The position numbers were made by a program, and so were the translations under genes. This document shows, piece by piece, positions 36,970 to 47,687 of a DNA stretch of 64,000 nucleotides. Source of the DNA: Thalassocella blandensis (GTDB lineage Bacteria; Pseudomonadota; Gammaproteobacteria; Pseudomonadales; Cellvibrionaceae); assembly GCA_902141825.1 (NCBI GenBank), contig CABFPG010000001.1, forward strand, positions 890,207 to 954,206. Direction: 5' to 3'. Every line of letters begins with the position of its first letter. Positions within the stretch are counted from its first letter, which is position 1. The notes below the pieces were generated by a model that saw nothing but the letters and a program-made list of their open reading frames with translations, was not told the origin of the DNA and did no database searches.

Positions 36970-38475
36970 CTATGACAGGCGTGAATTCCCTATGGTCCAG
37001 AAGTTAATACTAAAAGGTTTGATAAATGGTGCCACTTCGTCGACAGGTATCGATGAAAATTCCAAGTGGTCCGCAAGCTCTTCACTGGCAATGGCATTGA
37101 TATACACGTTCTCGGCATCCAAGCTGTCAGCAGTTATTTCGTATTGATCAACCACGGTCCCTAGGGCCGTACTATCAATCTGTTTCATGTGCGGTGACAA
37201 GTTAATAAGCATCAGCGTTTTAGATTGCCCATCTTTGCTGGAATGACAATAAGCTCGAATTTTATCATCTGCCACCAATACCGGAATGGCATGATCCCCC
37301 ATCAGATTAGCCCACATAAAACTTACCCAAAAATCCGGCCGTGGCGTAAGACTCACACGATCAAGTAAACCATACTCTCCGCCGATAAGACTTTGGCGAA
37401 TCATCACTTTTTGTCCAAGCTGTGCGCCCTGCCCCAGTTGATCGGCCCACCAGAAACTGGAAATCCAGCGATCCGAAAGTCCGGGTTGTCCACCACATTG
37501 AGCAGAGCCACTCTCACCGGTCCATAGTTCAGCATGCGGTTGATAGCGATCACGCCAATGCAATAATGTTCGGGTGTATTTTGCAAAATCACCAAAGGAC
37601 TTGGGGTTGAGCATGGCATTTTGCGTGGCCGTTCGCGTTCTTATAGGGCTGCGGCGGCTTTGATAGGGATAATAATGCCAGTCGATAATATCAATACTGG
37701 AAGGATCAACCTGCTCGAGAAAACTGCGAGTAAGATTTGAAAAGGGAGCGCCAGCTTCACCAATTTTCGGCCAGTAAGCACTACCGGGGCCACATATTTT
37801 TGCAGAAGGATAATATTTTCTTACCATTGCCGCGAAAGTGTTGTAATCCCGAGCAAGCTTTTTGGGGCCAGGCTGCGCGCTGAGACCGTGAAAAATCCAA
37901 TACGCATTTAATTCATTTCCCAGCTCAATAACTTCCATTTGCAGTGACTGTTGCAAGCTATGTTGCAATAGAGTTTCCAGCTCTTGCCCTTCCCAAGATC
38001 CATGTTGCTGCCGTTGAAACAAGCCATATTTGGCCGTAAAAAATAGCTTTAACTTATGGCGGCTTAAGAGATTATGCAATTCATGCCACTGCGATTCAGC
38101 GATAAACAAATTGTCTTTACAGGTCTGCTCCAGATAACTGACTTTATCCGCTTCAGATCCACCGATGCGCAAATAAAACGGCGCCAATGCAGCGATATAC
38201 TTATCCAGCCTGGGTTGAGTTAAATCCAGAGCCGGTATGCGATTTACTCCGAGACCACGCTTAACCGACTGCGAACCTTCCCACCAGTAGCCTCCTGCCA
38301 AAACTGAAATATCAATCGAGAGAGACATATACAATGGATCAACCTGCATAACAGGCAGTGCGGGATGAAAGGTCACATCCACTGTTGGGCAGTTCTTTTC
38401 CACCGAAACAATTCGTTTGCGATGCTGCCCGCGTGAGGCATTTGGCCAACTAAACTTATCGTAACGGTACATCAT
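36970..38475 (-). CDS. GH79-like glycosidase (heparanase / beta-glucuronidase type), cytoplasmic form
   Basis: The 501-residue product resembles clan GH-A enzymes of family GH79. Strand beta-4 has IELGNELNAYW with the likely acid/base Glu188, and beta-7 has ELWTGESGSAQCGG with the likely nucleophile Glu321. Also present are YLRIGGSEADKV and WHYYPYQSRR. Heparanase-like enzymes cleave glucuronic-acid-containing chains. Unlike most polysaccharidases around it, no signal peptide is visible at the N-terminus (MMYRYDKFSWPN), so it may act inside the cell on imported oligosaccharides, or the true start is misjudged. It stands alone next to ahpC. The family call is by motif only; GH30/GH39-like relatives are possible. 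Confidence 0.65.
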   Translation of the reverse strand: MMYRYDKFSWPNASRGQHRKRIVSVEKNCPTVDVTFHPALPVMQVDPLYMSLSIDISVLAGGYWWEGSQSVKRGLGVNRIPALDLTQPRLDKYIAALAPFYLRIGGSEADKVSYLEQTCKDNLFIAESQWHELHNLLSRHKLKLFFTAKYGLFQRQQHGSWEGQELETLLQHSLQQSLQMEVIELGNELNAYWIFHGLSAQPGPKKLARDYNTFAAMVRKYYPSAKICGPGSAYWPKIGEAGAPFSNLTRSFLEQVDPSSIDIIDWHYYPYQSRRSPIRTRTATQNAMLNPKSFGDFAKYTRTLLHWRDRYQPHAELWTGESGSAQCGGQPGLSDRWISSFWWADQLGQGAQLGQKVMIRQSLIGGEYGLLDRVSLTPRPDFWVSFMWANLMGDHAIPVLVADDKIRAYCHSSKDGQSKTLMLINLSPHMKQIDSTALGTVVDQYEITADSLDAENVYINAIASEELADHLEFSSIPVDEVAPFIKPFSINFWTIGNSRLS

Positions 38476-39035
38476 TCATGCCTTAATAAAACCAGTCAAA
38501 CTCAAAACTAACTCAAAGAAACCTTATCACACATACAATCACTTCCTGTTCATGCAAAAAATCTACACGATACAAACAAATGGCAATGCTGAAGAATCCA
38601 AATCAAGAAAAAGTATTCGCTGTCACAAATTTTTAATAAAAGTCTAAACAGCTACCAGCACCGCTCATTTTTTTAGAAGGCATCGTTATTAAATAGCGAT
38701 GCAATAGGAATAGAATCACGGCAACATTTTTTATTATAGATGATTCAATTTTTGATTGAGTTCTATTTGAGTAGAATGGCTCAAATTTTGAGATAAAAAC
38801 CCGAAAAATTTCAGGTGGATGGCGTTTAACAAGTGTCAACTAGCCTGATTTGTGCCATCACGTAATATTAGTGTCATATTCTAAATACGATAACATTATA
38901 AAAATGTCAGAACACCGCGTTACAATTTTTCGAGAAAAAATGTCATAAAAGAGTCACAATTCGAGTAAATGAGAAAGATACCCGCATTAAACCCTCGGAG
39001 TATTGGCTCTTTGGTAGCGTTCAGTAATTATCGAA
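38476..39035. other. Intergenic, AT-rich
   Basis: 560 bp of AT-rich DNA between two minus-strand genes. A 68-codon frame at 38633-38839 has no ribosome binding site or family features and I do not call it. No strong hairpin is seen. Confidence 0.4.
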
Positions 39036-42000
39036 CTACATTTTCTCTCGACTGTAAATTAGATCTCCACCACCCACTTTTTCGGTTGAGGTTTCTGTAG
39101 CAAAGCGCCAGTTTTTATTAAAAATATATTCAATACGCAAAGTATTAATTTGATTAAATAAACCGATACCATAGCTCACAAACAATTCCGGGCTGAGATA
39201 TTTCCCCAACACTAACTCGGCGTTATTACTGTCGGAAGCTGCACCGGCTTCACCTGTCCCGGTAGAAATTCCGATGCTGTCTACCCCTACTTCGCCACTT
39301 AATTTTTTCAGAACGGAATCTGCACGAGAAATACTTAAGCTTAAAGCGGCTTCAGCAAGCATGTCATTGTCTTCAGTGTTATTTTCTTCCAGGGCGCGTC
39401 CCAGAATAAGCCAGGACAGCTGCTCAGTTTCACTCATACCAGCAGGTTCCGAAAACAGTTTAAATTCTGTATTCCCTAAATAGCCCTGTACAAACACCCC
39501 GACTGTAATATTTTCTGCGGGGTTTCTATGCGCTTTAATATCGATGCCTGGACGATCTACCGGCCCACCAGCAAAAATAATTTTGCCATAGTCCACTACA
39601 AGCCCCTGGCCATAGGCACGATATTCTCCATCAACCACCTGAAGCTGACCCGTAGCGGTTGTTGCTCGACCCGGCTCACCGTGAACTTTCAAGCCGCCAT
39701 TTATTCCGCCTTTAAAACCAAATGCGGTGACTTTTACACTTTCTTCAATGCGAATATTGAGGGAAATATATTGCTGTAAATTATTCTGCTGGCCAACTAC
39801 CGTATTTTGACTCACGATAATCTGGTCTTCAGAGACGGTTACAGCACCTTTGGGCAATTCTTTTGGCGAAAAACGTCCTTTATTGACAATAACATCCCCA
39901 TTCACACGCAGCTCATTGTTGCTCAACGTTAAGCCTACTTCGGGCGACACAATTAAGCGTAGCTCTTCATTATCCACCAATAGAAAGCGGTCACCACTTA
40001 TCGCCAATTCCGTTGAAAAGTTTTTCATTTCAAATACCGTCTGGCCTTTCACTTTTAACTTCCCTTCGCCAGAATCCACCGATATTTCATAAGCAATTCC
40101 GCTGCCTGAATGATTTTTTAAATCCGCTTTAATATTTGTCCAATCGACGCCATACTCTTCAGATGTTAAACCACCATCGACTAGATTTACGTTACCGGCC
40201 AACACCGGTTCCGCGAGAGTACCACCAACTTCAACGTCCCCTTTTAGGGTGCCATGTATGTCTGTAAGAACTGGGATGAATTCCGTGAGAAACCCAATAT
40301 TATCGAATCCGATAGTCACTCGACCTTGCAGGCTTTGCTCGGTGACAGGTTGTCCTGCACCCGAAGTCGTCAAGTTGACCAATATACCTTTCTCATTCTG
40401 CAACGGCAGAGAGACATTCGCCGTTAATACATCTTCAAAACGTAAATTGTAATGCCCTTCTCCTAATACAATTTCATCTTCGGATTCGTTATCCGTGGCT
40501 TGCGGATTAGAGGCCAATGTCTCAGGCGATTTTGCTTGTTGCGAAGTAGACTCAGAAGCAATGTTTTGCCAAATCAACTTACCTTCACTGGTAATAAGGT
40601 CAACGGCTATACGCTTAAGAGCTCCCCGCTCTAATTCCACTGATGCACTGCCATTAATCTGGGTATCAATTTCCAGCGTTTCCGGGTAAAACGCACTCAA
40701 CATATTGGCAGGCAATTGCTCCAGGTCCAATCGAAATTGAGATTTTTCTTTCGGGTTATATTGCGCAATAAGACAAAACTCACTGACTTCACTTTTCCAG
40801 CAAGCCCTGTCCATTCCACTGGCATCAGCAGCTACATTACCTGAAGCCGCTTGAGTCAAGACCCAGGCTGGATAATCCAGATAGTGGATATCAGACTCTT
40901 CCAGCGAGAAATTCCAGCGGTACTGGTTCGTACTGTTTGCCAACGCCCCATCTGCGGCCAATGTAAAATCAAGATCATCACTCTGTAGCGTCAAACCGAG
41001 TGAATGAGAATCTAAAGCACCGCCCATATTGAAATTAAGCGCATCAATGTTGATAGCACCATTACTTAGACCTTCTACATTCACGCCTACTTTAATCGGG
41101 CTGGAGATGAAACTTTGCCCATCTCGAATCAGTTTAAACGACGCGTCCGCTTCTGCTGACGCTATCGCAACAACATTACTTTGTAAGTTTTGTACATTGG
41201 CCGTCACTTGAATGTCTGGCTCATCGATGCTGCCCTTGACTGACCCTTGCGAGGCTACTTTACCTTTTAAATCCGGCAAAATGTCCTGCATATTTTTAAC
41301 ATCAATTTCCCATGTCAGGTTCCCGTCCGTGTTACCTGCATGCTGCGGAAGCACCCCCTTCACCTGCGCAATACTTTCACCCGAAGACAAATTAAATCGA
41401 TGAAGTGTGAGTACAGCATTTTCCCAATCCACTTGACTATCCAAACTGAATTTGCGTTCTCGCAACTTGCCATTCACAGCCAATTGATTTACCGAGAAAA
41501 CACTTTGGTTGTCTGCAAGCATGGCTTCTGCATCAAGATCTAACGACAAGTCACCACGCCATTCTGAGTCGAGAAATTCGGGGTTAATGTGCGTACCGAC
41601 CAACTTCGCCCTAACAGTTGTTGCAGGAGAAAATTCAACCAGTGTATTCCCCTCCAATTGTCCTGCGGTGGATTCAATTTTTATCGTTGGCACCGTCAAG
41701 CGCTGTGCATCTCCAGATCCAGACAAAGTCAATAGGGCACTAAAATCCTCAGCGATCTCCACTTTCGCATCAGAAGAAAACTGATATTCTTTTCCTTGTC
41801 CATGCCCCTTAATACTACCGTGCGGAAGCAAAACGCGTTCACGCCAAGGGATGAGTAATTCCTGCCATTGAAGACTCGCCTGCCAGTTTAATGCTTCCAG
41901 ATCGTCTAAATTGTTCGCCTTCCCTTCTAATGTAATATTCCCTTGTTGTTCTCCAGCGTTAAGATGTGAATTTGCTGCCAGCACAACTTTTTGCAGGTCA

Positions 42001-43235
42001 CCACTCAGTTCAAAACTTCCTCCACTTTCGATGGTAAATTCTTCAAGCGCGTTAAGTTGATGAATACTGGTTTTAGCTTGCAGCAATGCTTCACGACTTC
42101 GCTCAATTTCAACAGTCTGTTTTATTCCCTTCCAAGCGCCTTTAAACTGAAACGGAGTATGCGGCTTAGCTAAATGAACCTTGCCATGCAAATCCAAATG
42201 TCCGTTATCATTCAACAGAATCTCCGCACGCTCTATAGCTAAAACATCATTGGCAAATTGCCCTTTCATATCCAGAATAGAGTCATCATAAAATGGTGTG
42301 CTACCATTTTCATCAGCAACTGATGTCAGCTCATTCTCCAAGGAATAACTCAGCTTGCGAAGGTTTCCCTCTCCTTTTAATTTCCCTTGTAAAATTATTG
42401 CAGGCAAGGTCGATTGTATTGCAGACAGATTCAATTGCTCCCATGCCAACACCCATTCCATTTTTGGTGATTCAAACAAGGGACGTGATAATTTCGCGGT
42501 GAGTTTTGTGTTGTATGGCGCGGATATATTTACATCCACCTTGGCATCTCGCGTGGTACCGCCAACCACGATATGACCGTTAACCACCGGCTGCGCAGGA
42601 GGAAAATATTCTACGTTAACATCTCCAGATAATTCATAAGGAATTGATTGTCTCACTTGCACCGATCCATCAGCATTTATCAGAGAGCTATCGAGTGTTA
42701 ACTTTTTAACGGAGATTGCATCATCCCAATGAAAACTCACTAACCGAAAGTGTTCAATTGCAACAATTTCTTTATCTTCCTGCAAGACGGTAAAATCTTT
42801 AAGGTCTAGAAGTTTTAGTTGAATCTTTATCGGGAGTTTCAGTGTTGCAAGAATATCTTCAATTGTCATTGAAGATTCATCTTTAGGTTGTGGCACGTCT
42901 TCAGTCGCATGCAACGTCAGTTTCCCGTGTCGCAAAGTCAAACTCCGCGCTAAGAACTCTTCGTGAAGCAGGGCGGACCACTGCCAATCCAGGCTAACAG
43001 TTTGTAACTGAAGATTTACCGGCTCAGAGTGATAGCGAACGTTTTTCAAAGAAAACTGATGAAATAGCTGCCCCTCGGCTTCTTCTATTTTTACCGAGGG
43101 CACATATTTTTGAACAAGGTTCACAGTAAGATGCAGACCGGCTTGAGTGTTTCCAAGCCAGGCAATGACAGCGATAATAGCAGCAAGAACAAATAGCACT
43201 GATCCTGCAAAAATTTGTCTTTTTCTTAGTTTCAT
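39036..43235 (-). CDS. tamB: Translocation and assembly module protein TamB
   Basis: The 1399-residue product is anchored by one N-terminal membrane helix (about 8-28, GSVLFVLAAIIAVIAWLG). The rest is a very long run of short beta-strands forming the periplasmic groove of AsmA-like/TamB proteins. The last 350 residues carry the conserved DUF490 domain (TAFGFKGGINGGLKVHGEPG, QLQVVDGEYRAYGQGL, LSWLILGRAL), and the end NWRFATETSTEKVGGGDLIY is characteristic. TamB bridges the inner membrane to TamA and helps outer-membrane protein assembly and phospholipid transport. It starts 12 bp after tamA ends, so they are one operon. Confidence 0.96.
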   Translation of the reverse strand: MKLRKRQIFAGSVLFVLAAIIAVIAWLGNTQAGLHLTVNLVQKYVPSVKIEEAEGQLFHQFSLKNVRYHSEPVNLQLQTVSLDWQWSALLHEEFLARSLTLRHGKLTLHATEDVPQPKDESSMTIEDILATLKLPIKIQLKLLDLKDFTVLQEDKEIVAIEHFRLVSFHWDDAISVKKLTLDSSLINADGSVQVRQSIPYELSGDVNVEYFPPAQPVVNGHIVVGGTTRDAKVDVNISAPYNTKLTAKLSRPLFESPKMEWVLAWEQLNLSAIQSTLPAIILQGKLKGEGNLRKLSYSLENELTSVADENGSTPFYDDSILDMKGQFANDVLAIERAEILLNDNGHLDLHGKVHLAKPHTPFQFKGAWKGIKQTVEIERSREALLQAKTSIHQLNALEEFTIESGGSFELSGDLQKVVLAANSHLNAGEQQGNITLEGKANNLDDLEALNWQASLQWQELLIPWRERVLLPHGSIKGHGQGKEYQFSSDAKVEIAEDFSALLTLSGSGDAQRLTVPTIKIESTAGQLEGNTLVEFSPATTVRAKLVGTHINPEFLDSEWRGDLSLDLDAEAMLADNQSVFSVNQLAVNGKLRERKFSLDSQVDWENAVLTLHRFNLSSGESIAQVKGVLPQHAGNTDGNLTWEIDVKNMQDILPDLKGKVASQGSVKGSIDEPDIQVTANVQNLQSNVVAIASAEADASFKLIRDGQSFISSPIKVGVNVEGLSNGAINIDALNFNMGGALDSHSLGLTLQSDDLDFTLAADGALANSTNQYRWNFSLEESDIHYLDYPAWVLTQAASGNVAADASGMDRACWKSEVSEFCLIAQYNPKEKSQFRLDLEQLPANMLSAFYPETLEIDTQINGSASVELERGALKRIAVDLITSEGKLIWQNIASESTSQQAKSPETLASNPQATDNESEDEIVLGEGHYNLRFEDVLTANVSLPLQNEKGILVNLTTSGAGQPVTEQSLQGRVTIGFDNIGFLTEFIPVLTDIHGTLKGDVEVGGTLAEPVLAGNVNLVDGGLTSEEYGVDWTNIKADLKNHSGSGIAYEISVDSGEGKLKVKGQTVFEMKNFSTELAISGDRFLLVDNEELRLIVSPEVGLTLSNNELRVNGDVIVNKGRFSPKELPKGAVTVSEDQIIVSQNTVVGQQNNLQQYISLNIRIEESVKVTAFGFKGGINGGLKVHGEPGRATTATGQLQVVDGEYRAYGQGLVVDYGKIIFAGGPVDRPGIDIKAHRNPAENITVGVFVQGYLGNTEFKLFSEPAGMSETEQLSWLILGRALEENNTEDNDMLAEAALSLSISRADSVLKKLSGEVGVDSIGISTGTGEAGAASDSNNAELVLGKYLSPELFVSYGIGLFNQINTLRIEYIFNKNWRFATETSTEKVGGGDLIYSREKM

Positions 43236-43247
43236 GGGTACTTCAAG

Positions 43248-45056
43248 TCACAGATCCGGGCCGATATTTAAATGAATCTTAAACTCTTTATCGCCTTCGT
43301 TCAGTTTATCCACTGGATGCGCGATATCAAAACGCACCATACCTATAGGTGTTTTATACCTCAGCCCCACACCATAGCTCTTATACAATTCAAACTGTTC
43401 TTCATTGGTTGCATTACCTGCATCCGTAAAAACAGCCACGCCCCAGTTTGGCGTCAATAAATAATCCAATTCGGCGCTACCGATGACCAGGGTTTTTCCT
43501 CCAAGATTCACACCGAGATCATTGCGCGGCCCAATGTCTTGATAACCAAACCCACGCACAGAGCTCACACCACCGGTGAAAAACCGCTCCGAGGGTGGTA
43601 AACGATTGAAGTCATCAGAGAATACGCGGCCCTGTTCTCCCCGAAGCAACAGTCGCATTCTATTCCCCAACGGCAGAATTGCATTACCGGCAATACCCAC
43701 GTGGAGAAACGTTGTTTCAGAGTAGGCCGAATTTAAACCGCCGTGAATATCGATGATGAAGCTATAACCTTTGCGCGTGTATAGCGGATTATCTGACTTC
43801 ACATAAGAATAGGTTACGCCAGGAATCAAAAGCTGCGCTCGCTGCAATTCCTCGCCTCGAAATTCAAAATCTTCCTGTACCACAGTCAAGCTGTAATTTA
43901 AGGAACCCTTTAAAAAATCAATATTATGACTTGTAGAGGCAGCGTAGCGAATTGAATCAACATCATTTACCTCCTGTTCAGTTGCCATAAACTTCACATC
44001 ATAATATTCACTGACCATGTTACCCGTAGGAATTTTATATTGGGTGACAAAGCTGTTTTCTTTTTCAGACCAGCGTATATTCGACTTAAGCTTGTGCCCA
44101 CGCGCATTGACTCTTCGATTCACAAACCCCGCACCGACACGAGGTCCAGTATCTGTACCGTAGCCGAGACTTCCGGTATAGCTGAAACGCGGTGCTGGCG
44201 ATGTCGCTATATCAATCGGTATGCGGTAATCTTTGGCGTTTTCTTTTCTAACATCAACGTCCACATTATTAAAATACCCACCGCCAGAAAGTGCGAATTT
44301 CAAATCTAGTAATTTGTCTGCAGCAAACGCTTCCCCTTCGTACTTTCGTATATATCGATCTATTACGTTTTCATTAAGCACGTCCTGCTCGATATTAATA
44401 TCTCCAAAATAATATAGCGGTCCAATATCTAAAGTAAGAAATATGTAGGCTGTATGCTCAACCGTATCCACACGAATCTCACTAAGTTGATATTTTGCAT
44501 CAACATAGCCAGCATTTTGTGCAGTATTTAATAAGTTTTTTTTCAGATCTTTATACTTAGCATGATTCAGGCCATCACCTTTTTTAATACCAGCTTCTTT
44601 TACCATTTCCTTCAGAGCCTCCACTATGGCGCCCTCTCCGGAAATATTAACCGAGAATTCCTTAATTTTTACTCGTGGACCTAGATCCACATCGATCTCA
44701 ATATGCCAATGTTGCTCATTACTGTTACTGGAGCCGAGAGAAAAAAACTTTGTATCTTCTTCACTGTTTGTAACATTTACACTAGCGGTAGCACTGTAAT
44801 AACCGAAAGGCTGCAATGCATTACTGACTTCTTTCCCAACTTTTTTCACAAGCCGATTGATCGTAGTTCGCGTTACGCTGTTTTTTTGCGACTTCAAGCC
44901 ACTTAAACTGAGATTGAGCTCAATGTTTTGGCGCAGCTCACTATCAACACCTCGAATGTCGATTTTGACGGAAGCATAGGAAAACACTGGCAACAGCCAG
45001 CTAAGAAAAATGAATAGTTTTAATGCGCGTGTATTTTTAACTATTAGATCTTGCAA
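43248..45056 (-). CDS. tamA: Translocation and assembly module protein TamA (Omp85/BamA family)
   Basis: The 602-residue outer-membrane protein has a signal peptide about 1-28 (ending YAS-VKI), three POTRA-type repeats over about 30-260, and a 16-strand Omp85 barrel in the C-terminal half (GRVFSDDFNRLPPSERFFTGGVSSVRGFGYQ, the loop-6 motif VRGF). It ends MVRFDIAHPVDK..IHLNIGPDL. With TamB it helps insert proteins into the outer membrane. The only in-frame start candidate at the 5' end is TTG 45056, right after an in-frame TGA, so a rare start codon is likely. ptsP lies 61 bp upstream on the same strand. Confidence 0.94.
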   Translation of the reverse strand: MQDLIVKNTRALKLFIFLSWLLPVFSYASVKIDIRGVDSELRQNIELNLSLSGLKSQKNSVTRTTINRLVKKVGKEVSNALQPFGYYSATASVNVTNSEEDTKFFSLGSSNSNEQHWHIEIDVDLGPRVKIKEFSVNISGEGAIVEALKEMVKEAGIKKGDGLNHAKYKDLKKNLLNTAQNAGYVDAKYQLSEIRVDTVEHTAYIFLTLDIGPLYYFGDINIEQDVLNENVIDRYIRKYEGEAFAADKLLDLKFALSGGGYFNNVDVDVRKENAKDYRIPIDIATSPAPRFSYTGSLGYGTDTGPRVGAGFVNRRVNARGHKLKSNIRWSEKENSFVTQYKIPTGNMVSEYYDVKFMATEQEVNDVDSIRYAASTSHNIDFLKGSLNYSLTVVQEDFEFRGEELQRAQLLIPGVTYSYVKSDNPLYTRKGYSFIIDIHGGLNSAYSETTFLHVGIAGNAILPLGNRMRLLLRGEQGRVFSDDFNRLPPSERFFTGGVSSVRGFGYQDIGPRNDLGVNLGGKTLVIGSAELDYLLTPNWGVAVFTDAGNATNEEQFELYKSYGVGLRYKTPIGMVRFDIAHPVDKLNEGDKEFKIHLNIGPDL

Positions 45057-45117
45057 TCATTCACCCAGTACTGTTAGTTCCTTCAATGTTAAACGGAAGA
45101 TTGCGGGTATTGCCATT

Positions 45118-47391
45118 TTATTGGAAACTCGTGACCGTTTTTCGATAGACAATATCTGTTAAGCCGAGTTCATTTAACTCCTGCTCCAATAGATGACGAA
45201 TTTGCTCAACGGAATCCGATTGCAAAATCTGTTCAGCCAATTCGTTCATTTTCACCATATCCAAAGAACGAATCAGATATTTTATTTTTGGTATTTTATT
45301 TGCGCTCATACTAAGGTTACGAACGCCTAAGCCTAAAAGTAAAGCAACCACCAAGGGCTCCGAGGCCATCTCACCACATAAGCTCACGGGCAGCTCACAG
45401 CTTTTTGCAACGCTTAGAATTCTTTTTATCTCCTGAATAACGGCCGGATGTAAATGATCAAAGCGCGAAGCCACCCGTGCATTATTTCTATCCAGCGCAA
45501 GTAAGTACTGGCTTAAATCATTGGTACCGATGGAGACAAAATTAATTTTCTTTTTCCAAAATGGCAACAATGATATTACCGCAGGAACTTCAACCATTAC
45601 TCCGATTTTTGGTTTACAGACGGCATGACCTTCTTCTTTCAACTGATGTACCGCATCATTCAGAACACTGATAAATTCATCAAGTTCGCCAGTGGATGAG
45701 ACCATAGGAAGTAAAATATGAAGGTTTGTCTTTTGTTCAGCTGCCAGTATCATTGCACGAACCTGTGTCATCAGCAGCTGTATATTGTCTAACGTAAAGC
45801 GAATTCCCCGCCAGCCCAAGGCCGGGTTATCTTCATTATCGATGGGATAATACGGCAGCTGCTTATCGCCGCCAATGTCCAGCGTACGCATATACACGGG
45901 TTTACCTTCGTACGCTTTTAACACACGACGATATACCGCAATTTGTTCGTCCTCACTGGGAAAGCTTTCCCGCACCATAAACGGAATTTCAGTTCGATAC
46001 AGTCCAATTCCTTCTGCGCCATATTCTATTCCCGGAGTCAGATCCACCAACAAGCCGGTATTGGTAAACAGCGAAACACGAACACCATCCCTTGTGACTG
46101 CAGGCATATCCCTTAAAGAGTCCAATTGTTGCTGGAGTACGAGCTCTCTGTGCTGCAATTTGTTAAATTCATTCGAAATCGCATCAGTCGGATTAACGAT
46201 CACAATACCTTCATCGCCTACGACAATAATGTTTTGCTGATCTTTTAATTGCTTTATTGCTCCAACACCCATTACCGCAGGTATGCCCATCGCGTTCGCC
46301 AGAATTGCCGTGTGCGAAAGTGTTGCGCCACCAAAGCATACGACACCCGCCAGATACTGACTGGGAACACTTGCGATTAAAGAAACATCGATATGCTCAC
46401 CAATAAGCACCACAGGCTCACTGATATCATGGAAATCCTGATGAGGATTCTTTCCTCGCCAAGTAAAGTACAACTTATTTCCCAAGTGCAAAATGTCTTC
46501 ACAGCGAGCCTTTAGATATGGGTCCGTCATCGCTGAAAATAACTCAACAAAATAGTGAATGCTGTGTTTGATCGCCCAGGGCAACCAGTGACCGGCTTTG
46601 AGCTCTGCCTCCACTTTGTTGATCAGTGACTGGTCTGACAGTAAAAGACTGTAAGCATCAAAAATCCCACGAATACTCTCAGAAACGTTTTCTTTTAAAG
46701 AGGCTCGCTCAGCCTCGATGTCCAACTTGACTTTTTCAAGCAGCTCACGCCATTCCACAAGAGCTGCATCAACATTGTCGCAAGCGGCATCTACCACATT
46801 GCTCAAGTCATCGCCAATGCAAACAACCGCCTTGCCTATGCCGATGCCCGGCGCTCCCTTATTACCATTGACCCGAATATTGTGAGGCGTAGCCTCTCTC
46901 ACGGATGTAGAAATGGCCGCAGGCAGCTCCGCCACAATGAGCGCCAATTGTGACGCGAGCGTGGTTAAAACCGCCTCGCTTTCTTTTTCCAGTTTGCTTA
47001 ATTGTTTACTTTGCACCACCAGCGCGCCGATCACCTTGCCAAAACGAACCAGGGGAACGCCGCAAAAGCTCGTGTATTTTTCTTCATTAATTTCTGGAAT
47101 ATAAAAATAATCGGGGTGCTTGGCTGCATCGTCAATATTGACTGCATGTCTGCTTTTGACCACCAGACCGACTAAGCCCTTTCCCGCAGGGATTTTGATA
47201 TCTTTATTTTTTACAGACAGACCATGACTGGCCAGCAATTCCATGTTTTGATCAGCATTAATTCGATATAGCGTGCACACATCCACGTCGAGCGATTCAC
47301 TAATGGAATCCACGATAAGCTTCACTTGATCTGTGGGGCTACCTGCGAACGCCACCTCCTGGACAATTCGGGTAAGCGACATAATATTCAT
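45118..47391 (-). CDS. ptsP: PTS-Ntr enzyme I (phosphoenolpyruvate-protein phosphotransferase)
   Basis: The 757-residue protein has an N-terminal GAF domain about 1-150 (LDVDVCTLYRI, FCGVPLVRF), then the enzyme I core: the phospho-accepting His360 in GATLSHTAILANAMGIPAV and the PEP-binding TIM barrel (GIGLYRTEIPFMVRE, YMRTLDIGGDK, FVSIGTNDLSQY, SLCGEMAS). It starts the nitrogen-related PTS chain (PtsP to NPr to IIA-Ntr), which regulates rather than transports sugars. Strong GGGGGAAAG precedes ATG 47391; MSL three codons in is an alternative. It is the first gene of ptsP-tamA-tamB. Confidence 0.96.
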   Translation of the reverse strand: MNIMSLTRIVQEVAFAGSPTDQVKLIVDSISESLDVDVCTLYRINADQNMELLASHGLSVKNKDIKIPAGKGLVGLVVKSRHAVNIDDAAKHPDYFYIPEINEEKYTSFCGVPLVRFGKVIGALVVQSKQLSKLEKESEAVLTTLASQLALIVAELPAAISTSVREATPHNIRVNGNKGAPGIGIGKAVVCIGDDLSNVVDAACDNVDAALVEWRELLEKVKLDIEAERASLKENVSESIRGIFDAYSLLLSDQSLINKVEAELKAGHWLPWAIKHSIHYFVELFSAMTDPYLKARCEDILHLGNKLYFTWRGKNPHQDFHDISEPVVLIGEHIDVSLIASVPSQYLAGVVCFGGATLSHTAILANAMGIPAVMGVGAIKQLKDQQNIIVVGDEGIVIVNPTDAISNEFNKLQHRELVLQQQLDSLRDMPAVTRDGVRVSLFTNTGLLVDLTPGIEYGAEGIGLYRTEIPFMVRESFPSEDEQIAVYRRVLKAYEGKPVYMRTLDIGGDKQLPYYPIDNEDNPALGWRGIRFTLDNIQLLMTQVRAMILAAEQKTNLHILLPMVSSTGELDEFISVLNDAVHQLKEEGHAVCKPKIGVMVEVPAVISLLPFWKKKINFVSIGTNDLSQYLLALDRNNARVASRFDHLHPAVIQEIKRILSVAKSCELPVSLCGEMASEPLVVALLLGLGVRNLSMSANKIPKIKYLIRSLDMVKMNELAEQILQSDSVEQIRHLLEQELNELGLTDIVYRKTVTSFQ

Positions 47392-47687
47392 AACTTTCCC
47401 CCGCTATGGGCCTACTGCACGACTTTTCTCAATGAGCTTACTCGAACCAACGCAATACTGAACTGAGCATTATACAACCACCGGCTTATGCCGCCAAATC
47501 ACATTCCCAGCTGCAAAACAGACGCATATTTTACGGTAAAAATCGACTGGCGTGAGCATTTACTGATGTCAGCACTGGCTCCCACTGTTAGCTGAGAGCC
47601 TGCTTGTCGAAGAAACAAACAACAGTTTTTAAAGACTGTTACCACCGCCTGGAAATACCACAATCACAGGTGGAACAGGTGTTGAGC
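47392..47687. other. Intergenic before ptsP
   Basis: About 300 bp between two minus-strand genes. A small hairpin AACAGT / ACTGTT lies near 47619. Nothing else stands out. Confidence 0.4.

Noticed and set aside
38633..38839. 68-codon minus-strand frame in AT-rich spacer
   Set aside because: No ribosome binding site, no family features.
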